Positions 46,976 through 57,270 of a stretch of 64,000 nt of DNA are shown one piece after another (the first letter of the stretch is position 1; each line of letters begins with the position of its first letter). The stretch covers positions 105,323,298 to 105,387,297 of the forward strand of contig OZ022498.1 of assembly GCA_963989385.1 (NCBI GenBank), written 5' to 3'. A model generated the notes under the pieces. It saw nothing but the letters and a program-made list of their open reading frames with translations. It was not told the origin of the DNA and made no database searches. Made by a program: the position numbers and the translations under genes. This stretch comes from Ctena decussata. Its lineage: Eukaryota > Mollusca > Bivalvia > Lucinida > Lucinidae.

Positions 46976-48159
46976 TCTCTATTTATTGTATAAATCTGTT
47001 TATTGTAACTCTTAAGTAACAAATCGCTTATCCCCAAATATTCGAAGCAAAAGCGTAATGGGCAGGTCTCAACAAGCAAGGACATCCTTTTCCGACACAC
47101 ACCTACAGATGCAATATTCGAGACACAACAGCCGCAAACATCAGGATAAGAGACGTCTCGCGACAACAGACGCCCCCCACCATGCCATCTGAACCTCCTT
47201 GGCTCGAGAGATGACAGACAAGGGCATCAGGGAAGACGTCTGATGCATTTAATACCTGCAAAAGGCAAAATAATACACAACTGAATCCAAAAGAAAAGGT
47301 TAAATATGTTACCAATATTTGAAATCAGAATTTAAGTGCTGACATCAAAACTAAGGAATTAGAAGCAACACTGGTTACTGAGTTCATGATAGCCTGGAGG
47401 GACAAATCGGCTCAGGGATTCCAATATAAATGTACCTTTGCCAAATTTAATGCGACAATTGCTAACTTTACTATATTTACCTTCTTCAGTAAATCCCGAA
47501 AGGTTGAAATAGAAAAACAAGTTGATTGGCAGGTCTTTGTTGGCAATAGCTATCTTTCTTAGAGAGTCACCTATTGGCACAAAATATAGAAGAAATGATT
47601 TGCAGATGGATATAGTCCAGCAGACTTGTACAAAGCTGATGTTCGAGATTTCTTATTAAGGGATCTGCATCGTTTGTAGCTACGATATTAGCTGCATCAT
47701 GTCAACACATGCCTCATTCACCAAGGTAAGTACTGGAACTTTTTATTTATCTTTTTTTTTTTATTATTTTCATTAGGTCCGTATATTTATCCTGTGCGCT
47801 ATTCTACCTTATTCAGGGTGCACACTAATCCAAACATTCTATGACTGACGAAAGCTTTTTCGATAGTTTTTGGTTGGCGGCCTTTAGTTAAAGGTTGCCA
47901 ATCAAACATATCAATAGGCTTCTGTTAGTCATAGAGGTGCACACCGACTGGTTATGGCAAGTGTAATAGACGGTGAGGTGGCCAAAGTTTGTCTCGCTTG
48001 TAAATATATTACGTTTGAAAAGGTAATGATCTCAAACCGTATAAGAGAATCATTTCCGTCCCAAGTCTCACAATGCAATTTATTGCCTTAAAATTTAAAA
48101 TGCAGTTAACCCATACAAATGTCTTTTGTCTTAAACAAATGAAATGAAGCCATTTGGAC
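46976..48159. other. No gene seen
   Basis: A donor-like ACCAAGGTAAGTACTGG at about 47724 has no open reading context to make an exon. 47.84-47.95 kb is an imperfect inverted repeat with GTGCACAC / GTGCACACC ends. Confidence 0.4.
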
Positions 48160-48330
48160 AATAGCTCGGCAAGGGACTTCTGTGCTTGCAGTAGGTGCGA
48201 GTAGGTAATTTGGATATTTTTCTCTCGCCTAACATACCTCTTTTCTTTCTCCCTCTCTCTGGGTGACGGCTCGATAGAGACTGAAATACTGTTTCAAAAG
48301 GTCGTTTATCCCAAAGCAACCAACCAACCA
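48160..48330 (+). repeat. Interspersed repeat shared with window end
   Basis: TTTCTTTCTCCCTCTCTCTG and GACGGCTCGATA, then CCAAAGCAACCAAC, recur at 63.85-63.99 kb in the same orientation. It looks like a SINE-type repeat with a CAACC tail. Confidence 0.6.
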
Positions 48331-48800
48331 TTTACCAAGATACTTCAAAAAGGTGATCTTTCACTGACTATGAATGCCCTTTTTTGAAGGTTCTTATGAC
48401 TTGCTTCATTTCATAAAACAATGACAGTTGCTTCGAAACGGAGTGACTGCAATCTACTGCTTTAAAATCGAACTCGTACATGTAAGACCTTATACTATTG
48501 CTTTTCTGACCAGTTTCGAGACTTTTCTCAGCAAAAATAGAGGGTTTAGCGTTATAATCACGTAATCGTGGAGTAAGTTGGGTACCCTGGACAGGTTTAT
48601 GTAAAGACACCATGATACATGTGACATAGATCTGTATTTATCATGACGTATACAAAGTCAACAGCTGACATAGTCTCTCTTCAGGCCCTAAGATTTTAAG
48701 TCTTTTCATGCTCAACTCAGGTGAGCATTAAATTTTACTTGCGAATAAATAGCAAATTTCTGATAAACTACTGATAAACAGTGCTTTCTTGCGCAGTTGA

Positions 48801-48895
48801 GCTGAGTATGAAATTTTCTCTGCTTATGAATATGAAAATGCCAACATTTAGTTGGCATTTTCATATTTATCTGCAGAGAAAATTTCTTGCTCAGC
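48801..48895. repeat. Palindrome near the 3' end of the Gfi1-like gene
   Basis: Arms of about 45 bp: GAAATTTTCTCTGC ... AATATGAAAATGCCAAC and GTTGGCATTTTCATATT ... GCAGAGAAAATTTC, five-base loop. It is about 120 bp 3' of the stop codon and so may be transcribed as a 3' UTR hairpin. Confidence 0.7.
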
Positions 48896-49011
48896 TGAGC
48901 TGAGCGCTAAAAAGTTTATAACCTCGGCCCCAGGCCTTTGTATTCGTCAAATTTATACAACTGTATGGAATGTCGTTTCTAGCTCTTCAGTTGTCATGAT
49001 TATTCCAAGTG

Positions 49012-49193
49012 TTACAACATACACAACCCGGATGACTCTCTATGCTTTCGTAGATCAATTCTTCGTTGGAACTTGTGTCCACACCTTGGACATGTAAACG
49101 GCTTATAACCCGAGTGTTTGCGACTGTGGGTGATCAGGTTCGAAGACTGGCTGAACGCCTTATCACAAACTTTACATTTATGAGGCTTTTCGC
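49012..49193 (-). CDS. Gfi1-like terminal exon: zinc fingers 3 and 4
   Basis: Acceptor CTCCGTTTCAG precedes 49193. With the G of the previous exon it restores [15 protein letters not shown]. Finger 3 is complete. Finger 4 is [20 protein letters not shown], then ESSGLCML and TAA (49012-49014). The second His of finger 4 present in the family (H-x4-H) is missing; the nearest possible ligand is a Cys seven residues later. Confidence 0.9.
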
Positions 49194-52100
49194 CTGAAAC
49201 GGAGATAAAGTATATTTAATTTAATTGAAATAATTTAAAAAATGGACTTAATATTTAAAAAAAATATGAAAACAAAACAAAACAAACAACAACATAAATC
49301 TATACGGCAATGTTTCAAAACCATCAAGAAGCGATGGCACACGATGCAGATATTGATCAGACTGTTCATGATGGAGAGTTTGGTATGGATCTACACTGTT
49401 TGTGCAGAAATAAAGAATCATAACGGGATGATTCAAATTTCTAAAGCAAAAAAGGATGTTCACATAAGATGCCCTTGAAAAGTCACAGTCCCACTGCAAA
49501 TCCCACCAAAAGAAGAACAATGAAACAAAAACAACAAAATAGAACAGCAATAATGCGCTCACAACCAAGACAAATCACAACAGAAAAAAATCACCATGAA
49601 GCAGATTTTTTTATACATATGCAACTTCAGCTACATATAGCTGGTAAGTGATTGGTATGTTGGACCCAGTAGGCATACAACCTTTAATCAATCTTGACTC
49701 AACCTTGATTCAACATCATGACGTTGAATCAAGTTGATTCAAAGTTGTGTGCCCAGTGGGGAGAGACTACATGTACATAAATCTGAGAGACATCCGAATA
49801 AACCGAAGTGTAGGATTCAGTGTCAACGTAAAGCCACTTGCAGAACAACGATGGCATTGGTGGTCCGGAACTTACCTTCCGTAACAGATTTAAGAATGAG
49901 GCAGCATCATTTACTCTAAGACCCGGCTCAGTTGCGAAAGTCAATTCATAAGCTCTATGTCATTATTATATGTAATTTATCTGTCTTGTACATGTGAAAT
50001 AGGCATGGAAGGACGACTTATTTGTGGTCAGACGCACAGACCGAGGACAGAGGCATCATATACCCCGAGGCCCGACTCACAGTCGTGCAATTTAAGTTGA
50101 AAGCAAAGTTGCTAAAGTAAGTCAACTTTTAAATTTTATGCCATAAACAATAGTTCGAGTTATTTCTCTTGTGTATGCAATCCGGCATTATATCTTTATG
50201 GGAGTGTTTTACCCATTTGGGAATACATCAGACTTTACAAAATACATCAGACTCTACAAAACGGCTTGCAAAAACGGTACTGCCTAATATTTGAAACCAA
50301 ATTCTACCTTATCTTAATGGTATATTAGTACGTTTCTATTGACCTATCGATAAAGGCAGCGAAAGGAGAGAGATGGGCTCCGCCTTTCATCAGCTGTGCC
50401 CAAGATACAGTGGGTCTCTAACCCCCACTGCCCCTACGGCTATTAGACTATGGGAAACCTTTACCTGTCATTGACCTATCGAGATTTATACAATAGAGTA
50501 TGTGTAGTATGATAGGTGTGATTAACAAATAGCCAGTTAAGCTTACGCCAATATTCTAACTGAGCAGAGTCTTCATGCGCCCAAGATCGTGAGCAAGATA
50601 AACACTGAACAGGTCACACCAGGTATATTTTGTTTGGGCACAGCTTATTTTTATATTTCAGAGGCTTTGACAATCGACTAGCACTCAGACAAAAAGGAAA
50701 AGAAAATCAACGCACCAGGCGACTGGGCTCACTTTCAGGGGAAGCAGCTCTGTGTTCAGTTTTGCCTCTCTTCTCAAAGGGGTCAACTCTTAAATGAAAA
50801 TTGAGCTGCGACACGAGAAAACCAACAATGTGGTTGTGCGCCCAGCGAAGACTCAAATCAACCTGGACAGCTGCACAGTTTGATCAAACTCTTCCTGAAG
50901 TGCTGAAAGGGTAGCTAGGGATAAAAGCTACCTCTATGCGGACAGCGAAGACTCTGATCAGACTGGGTGGATGCCCAGGCAAATCTGAGTCTTCGGTGGG
51001 CGCACAACCACATTGTTGGTTGTCTCGTGTCGCGGCTCAAATACTTTCCTCCTAGACCACCCCTGGTTAACTATGTTTATACAAGGGCTGTTACGAAATG
51101 AAAAAAGGTTAATAGTGACCAAATGACCTGATGATCAGGTCGTTTGGTAACTATGACTCTTTTTTGCTTCGTAAAATTTTTTTTTTACGTTTCGTAACAT
51201 CCTTGAAAACATAGTTAACCAGGTGTGAGACGAGCCAGTTCTTTCTTTCAGGAGTGGAATCTTCGTTCACTTGGAAAGCAAACAGGAAGTCATAAAATAT
51301 GCCCCATTGTAAAAATAACAGAAAAACGCTGAGCTGCACATATTCATATTAAACTTCAAACAAACGAAGCGTAAAATGAAATAACAATTATGCAATTTTG
51401 TGAATTATTAAAAGCCCTTGCCAAAGCCTGCTCTTTTAAATGTAACTAAAGCCACGTGGGAGTACTCGGAACTTGGAGGTCTCTTTTTATGTTGATAAAT
51501 ATTTCATAATAAACACTTTGTATGCGTCTAGTGAATTGCGTATTCAGTTTGAAATTGACACTTGTTCATGCTTCGGTTATAACAGATTATATTCTATTCC
51601 ATTGTGGCAATTACACTGATTTTTTTATGAATCTGAAGAGACAGAGATATGACGCACAACAAAAATGCTAACGTCAGCACCAGATTTACAATTAGGATAA
51701 AATATGCATCAGCTTTAAAATTCGTATAGACTGTACACCATCTTCAATGATTATTATGAGGCTTTATTAGCCGAAACTGTTTAATCGGGCCAAAGTTCCT
51801 TCCTCTGGATGTTTTCTCTTTTCTCTGCTCTTGAAGGAACTCCTTAAGGTTTTTATTTTACTACACTACAGCTGGTGTTGTGCCGTGTGGTAGCTGTAAA
51901 ACGTCTCCCCGTACATCGTCCATAGTGCAGATTTTATTTTCGTCCTTTGAGATCAGAGGGTATATTCTGAGAAATCTGAAAATTTAGAATGGTTTACACT
52001 CTTATTATAGATCGTCGTCTTTTTATATTATTTGGACACTTTTGATACCAGTCAGTCTTTGAATCGACTGTCCAATTAAAATTTAAGAAATATCAGTATG

Positions 52101-53621
52101 CTTTTCTCTGGTTTCGTCACTAGATATTGTCAGGGTCACTGATGAGGCTTTATTTGCCGAAACTTCGTAGTCTGACCCATGTTCCCTCTTCCAAATGTTT
52201 TCTCTGCTCTTGAAGGAAGTCTTTAAGATTTTTATTAGGTATGCATTGCGGTCATGCCAGAATGTGTGTGAAGCTATCACTTTTCTCTTGGAAGGGAAAA
52301 GTGATAAGATTTGGCATTAAGCATATAGAAACTACATGTATCTGTGGGTATTTCAATGGGTACAAATAGTGCTCCTATAATTTCTGATTAGTTTTTGTTA
52401 TGCTACGAGAGAGCTTAAGATGAATTGATACACCTTTAGGTCTCAATTCTTACAGCAAAGATTTCCTGCCTTTAGGAGTAGACCCCGTTTAGGAACGGCT
52501 ATGTCCGAAGGGAAGCATACAGGATGTCACAAAAAATGTTCCCGTTTGTGAAAATTGCGAAAAAAAAACATGAGATGTGAATATACAATATATAAAAAAA
52601 TACAAACCTGTGTGAATGTAAGTATGTTTTTTCATATCAGACTTCTGGTGAAAGCGTTTGCCGCAGTAATTGCACGGAAACGGACGGGTGTCACTGTGGA
52701 TCATCAGGTGTGTATTTAATGTCGAGGACCGCTTGAATGTTTTACCGCATTCTCTACAGCTGAATGTCTTTTCGGAGGAAAGTGCAAGGAAATTGACGCC
52801 AAAATGGCTACCGGTGTTATACCGGTAGCCATTTTGGTGTAAATTGCCTATACTAAAAGTATCAACGCTGCTTTTAACTTTCCCGACAAGTGTTTTTAGC
52901 TCATCCACTTGCAGGTGTTTGATGTCATGTTCTGGTTTGACGTTCGTTTTGTTTCTCTCTGAAAGTCTGTCTGGTTGATGTCCATGAATTTTTAGTTCTT
53001 TGCTAAGTATTTCATGGCCGTTGACACTGTTTCTTGAGTTTGGGTCTGAACTGACCTCAATCTGATGTTGCTGGTAACCACAATATTCACCTTCAAAACC
53101 GTACTTATTTGAAATATTATTGCTTTTTGATGAGACTGAGTTCTGTTTGACAGGTTTCGGAAAATGCAATTTAGTCTCATCAAAATAATAAGATTCTTTC
53201 GTGAATTGTTTGGTTGCAGAGAACTCATCAGAAACTTTAACTTCAAACTGTTCTATCTGATTTTCTTCACAGGTGTCTGCAGCGATTCTCCCGTTTTCAT
53301 TTAAAACACGTTGGTATGGATTCCCTTCAGCTATATTGAAACACGTTTCACCTTTAAAACCAGTAACCTTGTTTTTCACTGCCATATCAGTGACACACGA
53401 AAGCGAGTCAGCCAACCGTTTATATTTGGACTTGTTTGAATGTTCTGTGACGTTGTGACATTGCCCATGTAAAAGGTTATAATAAAGACTGGCATCTTTG
53501 CCAGATTGTTGAATACCATGTCCATTAGGGTCAATAACGTTACCATTTACGTCGATACTTTCGCATTTCTCGGCACTCAGGGTTACTGTTTGAGGACTCT
53601 TCGCTGTGTCATCGAGAAACT
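49012..53621 (-). CDS. Gfi1/Senseless-type C2H2 zinc-finger transcription factor gene
   Basis: Two exons (52608-53621 and 49012-49193) separated by a 3.4 kb phase-1 intron with good splice sites. Together they encode a Ser/Asn-rich region and four C2H2 fingers at the C terminus. Finger sequences such as [38 protein letters not shown] and [20 protein letters not shown] are diagnostic of the Gfi1/GFI1B/Senseless family. These are nuclear transcriptional repressors that bind AATC-core sites and act in sensory, neural and blood-cell development. Having four fingers matches Senseless rather than the six of vertebrate Gfi1. The SNAG repression domain was not found in the window. Confidence 0.9.
49665..49767. 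mobile_element. Palindromic MITE with GATTCAAC motifs, second copy
   Basis: GGCATACAACCTTTAATCA ... TTGATTCAAAGTTGTGTGCC with ACATCATGACGTTGAATCA centre. Same family as 37.99 kb. Lies in the Gfi1 intron. Confidence 0.65.
49830..50110 (+). repeat. Repeat shared with 45.06-45.22 kb
   Basis: GGCATTGGTGGTCCGGAACT and CACAGTCGTGCAATT match GGACATTGGTGGTCCGGCGT and CACCGTCGTGCAATT near 45.09-45.20 kb. Non-coding; family unknown to me. Confidence 0.55.
50355..50475 (+). repeat. Repeat shared with 24.59-24.69 kb
   Basis: GATGGGCTCCGCCTTTCATC and GTGCCCAAGATACAGTGGG, then CCCCCACTGCCCCTACG, recur nearly unchanged in both places. Confidence 0.65.
50802..51041. mobile_element. MITE with GAGC(C/T)GCGACACGAG inverted ends, copy 4
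   Basis: Ends GAGCTGCGACACGAGAAAAC and GTTGTCTCGTGTCGCGGCTC with the inner pair GTGGTTGTGCGCCCAGCG / GGTGGGCGCACAACCAC. Inserted in the Gfi1 intron, flanked by AAATT / AAATA. Confidence 0.8.
51066..51226. repeat. Palindromic repeat
   Basis: Arms TGGTTAACTATGTTT ... GTTACGAAA and TTTCGTAAC ... AAACATAGTTAACCA with a GACCTGATGATCAGGTC centre. Confidence 0.7.
51753..51795 (+). ncRNA. Decayed hammerhead ribozyme copy
   Basis: ATTATGAGGCTTTATTAGCC then GAAAC, with the same stem II as the intact copy 385 bp downstream and about 80 bp of similar 3' flank (TGTTTTCTC, TGCTCTTGAAGGAA). The essential CTGATGA is ATTATGA, so this copy should be inactive. Confidence 0.6.
52133..52178 (+). ncRNA. Hammerhead ribozyme, type I, apparently intact
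   Basis: Read 5' to 3': stem I GGGTCA (52133-52138), core CTGATGA (52139-52145), stem II GGC-TTTATTT-GCC, GAAA (52159-52162), short stem III ACT-TCGT-AGT, cleavage base C52172, stem I TGACCC (52173-52178). All invariant hammerhead nucleotides are present and stem I pairs perfectly over 6 bp. The predicted cut is between 52172 and 52173. The very short helix III is the form seen in Penelope-associated hammerheads. It is antisense to the Gfi1-like gene, inside its intron. Confidence 0.88.
52608..53621 (-). CDS. Gfi1-like exon: variable region and zinc fingers 1 and 2
   Basis: Acceptor TTTTTCACAG ends at 53622 and the exon enters in phase 1; the donor GTTTGT follows 52608, leaving phase 1. 338 codons. 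The first 280 or so are low-complexity, polar and unrecognised. Fingers: [20 protein letters not shown] and [20 protein letters not shown] with the HSDTRPF linker typical of the family. The reading frame upstream of 53621 is intron. Confidence 0.9.
52799..52837. repeat. Perfect 17-bp inverted repeat inside a coding exon
   Basis: CCAAAATGGCTACCGGT-gttat-ACCGGTAGCCATTTTGG lies in the Gfi1-like exon, just upstream of finger 1. It codes for [16 protein letters not shown] on the minus strand. 17 of 17 pairs match with a five-base loop. Confidence 0.9.
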
Positions 53622-53760
53622 CTGTGAAAAATAACAAAAAGTAAAAGGGTGCACTTTCAGGAATAGCATATCTATTTAATGTCGCTTTCCTTCTCAAAAG
53701 GAATCATCTCTAAACTACTATTAGACATAAGGATGCACCTACTGCAATTTGATACATAAC

Positions 53761-53902
53761 CTGTCGGGTTTTCATGATCAATTGCTATATTTTCAAGCTC
53801 TCGGGGTATTATTTCCGCTGGGCTTATTTTTGTCTGTACGTTTATCTGTCTGTCGTACACATTTACGTCTACCGCACCATTTTCTTGGTATAAATATTGC
53901 AT
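53761..53902 (-). CDS. Possible upstream exon of the Gfi1-like gene
   Basis: An open frame from ATG 53902 (MQYLYQENGAVDVNVYDR...) reaches a CAG|GTTATG donor at 53761 in phase 1, matching the phase of the next exon and giving a 139 bp intron. A second donor GTAGGT after 53743 is also in phase. A TGA lies two codons upstream of the ATG, so it would be a first coding exon without SNAG. No similarity supports it. Confidence 0.3.
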
Positions 53903-55069
53903 ATATCACATTCGTAACACATTTTAGTTTAATTTAGCAGAAGCGTAACCAAAGCAAATACAACGCAAATCAATTCAATGCTTGCATTTTAGGCCTTTCC
54001 GGGTATCTTCATCTACCTTTTTGCTGCCTTTAGTACAAATAGTAATACATTATTGTTTGTTTATAACATGTAAAAATATTGACTGGGGAAAAACTGATCT
54101 TTTATTGTTGCATTTGCTGTTAATTCTAAAACATAACGTAATGTAATAATCATGCCTATATAATTGCTTCAGAGCTTTGCTTCTTAAAGATTTGTCCAGG
54201 TGCCGGCAAGTAGCTGGCAACCTCTTGGAATTCTGGCAAGGTTTGAAGAAACGATCCGTAGACATCAGGCGAAAGTATTCTGCTATTGTTCTCCACCAAA
54301 ACAAACTGTGAAAAAAAAAAAAAAAAAAAAAAAAAAAAGACACACAAAAAAAACACCCATCATGCTTTTCAATATGTGACTATGTCTGTGATGGCCGAGA
54401 AGATAGCATGTTACTATAGCAATGAATTTTAATTTTGTGGATTTATCGATGTGTAAGCGCCGTCGAATGGCTCACCAACTGAATAAAGTCTGAATGGTTT
54501 GTGATTGATTCGCCGGCGTTATCACATCCATAAAATCCACAAAAATAAAAGTAATTTCTTATATTTCAACATGGTCATTTTTATCTGAAAAAGGTCAGCT
54601 ATATATCGAGTATTTTAGAAACTGCCCCAAGTAAAAGCCCCAGTGGTTCCTGATTTCTGGTTCAGGGATTTATCGATGTACAAAACGCTGTTTTCTGTCC
54701 GCTCTTGACCAATCAAATTGCACTTAATTAAAAAAAATGATGCTGCCACCGCAAGTGTAAATAAATAAAGGTAAGAAAGGTAATCAGACATGGTCACAGT
54801 ACAAAGCACAGTCCATCCGAAACACCAAAAGAAGAAGTATGAACATATATAACGATATAATGAAGCAGCACATGTGTGATATCAAACAAAAGGAACCACC
54901 ATCAACTGCGGAGAGATTGCAAAATTTTATACGAATTTTATTTCCATTTAATTCGCTTTTTGATCCAGTCATACCGTGGCTTAGTTTTCCAAACTTTAAA
55001 TCCAATGCAATGCTGAACAAAATTTAACAAAGTTATACTAATTAACTATCAAGTGAATGAGCGAGTGAG
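53903..55069. other. No gene supported; poly-A tract at 54311-54338
   Basis: 28 consecutive A interrupt otherwise AT-rich DNA. On the minus strand the tract reads as poly-T then CACAG, an acceptor-like site before an open stretch (VLVENNSRILSPDVYGSF). No matching donor or homology was seen, so it is left unannotated. Confidence 0.4.
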
Positions 55070-55215
55070 TGAAATCGTGTGTTATCGTCCCATCAATATG
55101 TCATACAGAGATGGCAACCTTGGTTTCAAGTCTCATCCGAAAAATCGGAGAAGTAGGGAATCGGATCGGCTACCCTATGGACTAGTAACCTTACGCGTAA
55201 ACCACAAGACCAACG
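55070..55215 (-). mobile_element. tRNA-derived SINE, diverged
   Basis: Minus-strand CTTGTGGTTTACGCGTAAGG head, GATCCGATTCCC B-box-like segment and body CGGATGAGACTTG ... GATGGGACGATAACAC, matching the SINE at 393-545. Confidence 0.5.
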
Positions 55216-55299
55216 CCGTTTCTAACCCACTATTAAAGTACCATATTTGTGACATAAACTAGAAATTCTTTTTTTTATCAAAAACAGATGTCCTCCCAT

Positions 55300-56170
55300 C
55301 TGCGCTTTCCCAGCAGTATCATTTTCCCTAAATGCTGCCAAGTTAAGTCGTCCTGTCACCTTGAAAACGAGATCAAAGTCACCAAAATTTAATCACTTCT
55401 TTTCCGTCTCCCAGTGATGTATCTGTAACAGTTTGGTTCAAATCCATCCATCCATTCAGGAGATATAGTGCAGACATGCCAATTTTCAGCATTTTTTAGC
55501 TCCTGTGACCTTGAAAATAGGGTCAAGGCCACCAAAATACAATCTGTTCTTTCGCATTTCCCAATTATATATAAATGTGCAAGTTTGGTTTAAATCCATA
55601 TACCCATTCAGGAGATAGGGTGCAGACAAGCCATTTTTCAACATTCTTTGACCTCCTGTGACCTTGAAAATGGGGTCGCTGTTACCAAAACCTAATCAGT
55701 TCCTTTCCATCTCCCAGTGATATATCTGTGCAAGTCTGGTTAAAATCCATTTATCCATTCAGGAGATATGGTGCAGACAATGCATTTTTCAACACTCTTT
55801 GACCTCCTGTGACCTTGAAAATAAAGTCAATGTCGCCTAAATCTAACCAGTTCTTTGCCATCTCCCAATAATATATCTGTGCCACTTTGGTAAAAATCCA
55901 TCATTTCTTTCAGGAGATATGGTGCACACAAGCTATCTTTCATCATTCTTTGACCTCCTGTGACCTTGATAATAAGGTCAAGGTCACCAAAATCTAATCA
56001 GTTCCCTCCCTCCCCACCCAGTGATGTATCTGTGCAAGTTTGGTCTAAATCCATGCATCCCTTCAGGAGGTAGAGTGCAGACAAGAAGCTACGCTGACGC
56101 CGACGCTGACGCCGACGGGATCCATACCAAAAACAATATGCCCCCCTCCCCCATGGTGGGGGGACATAAT
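55300..56170. repeat. Tandem array (~155-bp unit) with GACGCC tail and hairpin
   Basis: About five units with CTCCTGTGACCTTGAAAATA, AGGTCACCAAAATCTAATC and CATTCAGGAGATA. Ends in GACGCCGACGCTGACGCCGAC (56097-56117) and the hairpin ATGCCCCCCTCCCCC / GGTGGGGGGACAT (56140-56169). Same pearl/HINE-like organisation as the arrays at 13.9, 18.2 and 20 kb. Confidence 0.75.
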
Positions 56171-57033
56171 AAGATATATCATTCTATTTCATATTCGCAT
56201 TTCCATATATGCATTTAGTGAAGGACAGAATCTTCCCAAAACACATCTCCGCTCCTATGTCATTATAAAAGTGCATATTCTTTGGCTTGAAGACAGACAT
56301 AAGTCTTTCCAAAACACATCTCCGCTCGAATGTCAGTATAAAAGTGCATATGCCATGGCTTTGAGACAGACAGAAGTTCTACTATTGCATACGCCATGTT
56401 TTATTTTGCCTTAATCGATGTGATTTATGAACATATGCCCCTTATCCGTCCATTGTGGTTCTGGTTTTTACAAATGTGCGTAATCGTGCCAATTATTCCG
56501 TTTCCGGATCCCGTGGGACGTTCTTGAGTCCAATCTCGTACCAAACCACTATCGTGTCAATCCCGTTCGGCCAAAATTAGCATGAACAAGACAATTAAAT
56601 TACATTAATGGACGATAGCGCGTCTTGAGCGAAAATCAGTGAAACTGCTAAAACCTTTTAAATCCGTTCTTTTTTCCATTTACAAATCAAAGTATAACAG
56701 CATCAAGCAGCTTATATTGTGGGTTGCTGTATAAATATTTAAACAATTGAGAAATTCGAAGTGTCATCGTAAAATGATAATCGGATTATTTCAAACAACA
56801 TTTCAGTTTGGAAGACTGCTTTTGTTTCATTTTTGCTATATAATCAGATTATTTTTCTGCTGATTAAGATTGACTACAAGAATGTAATATTTTCACAGAA
56901 ATTTCAAGATTTATTTGAGAGTGTAAATGTTCTGAGATTGAAATGCATCCTAGAACAGATATTTATCTTATACTGACTCGATTACATCAAGGAACATACA
57001 AGCAGTGTCAGTTTAAGGTGAACGGGTACATTT
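56171..57033. other. No gene seen
   Basis: Contains a short direct repeat (TTCCAAAACACATCTCCGCTC near 56.23 and 56.31 kb). TTGTGGGTTGCTGTATAAATATTTAAACA at 56.72 kb is repeated at 57.50 kb. Confidence 0.45.
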
Positions 57034-57270
57034 GAGCCACATTATGTGACTGCAAACAATGTGGCAGTTTTGTCATGTGAAATTCAGACCATCCTTATCT
57101 TTTACATCGTGTCTATATAGAGGCCTCACTGTTGGCTGTATGGCTTGGGCCAATTCAATAGATAGCTATTGTGATAAGTGAAGGCTCTTGAACAGACTGC
57201 ACTTAAGTGCAGTTTGATCAGAGCCTATGCTTGTCACCACATTGTTGGAAATCAATTGATGTGGCTCATT
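57034..57270. mobile_element. MITE with TGAGCCACAT / ATGTGGCTCA ends
   Basis: Terminal inverted TGAGCCACAT and ATGTGGCTCA, internal hairpin GACTGCACT-TA-AGTGCAGTTTGATC, and TGTCATGTGAAATTCAGA. Related copy at 58.28-58.47 kb and, inverted, at 98-334. Confidence 0.65.

Larger units (their letters stand above)
51753..52260 (+). mobile_element. Hammerhead-bearing tandem repeat (retrozyme- or Penelope-type)
   Basis: Two hammerhead cores in the same orientation about 385 bp apart, each followed by a homologous stretch of about 80 bp. The spacer carries TAGTGCAGATTTTATT, GAGATCAGAG and TATTCTGAG, the landmarks shared with 15.3-15.6 kb and 44.85-45.0 kb. No protein is coded. Short tandem hammerhead repeats of this size are known in metazoans (Penelope-like element derivatives and retrozymes). 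Confidence 0.65.

Noticed and set aside
47600..47740. Exon ending at the canonical donor AAG|GTAAGT at about 47726
   Set aside because: Reading frames upstream have stops and no acceptor with coding potential was found.
54156..54356. Exon-like stretch after a poly-T CACAG acceptor on the minus strand
   Set aside because: No donor in phase with neighbours and no recognisable similarity; the poly-A/T tract alone makes the acceptor look strong.
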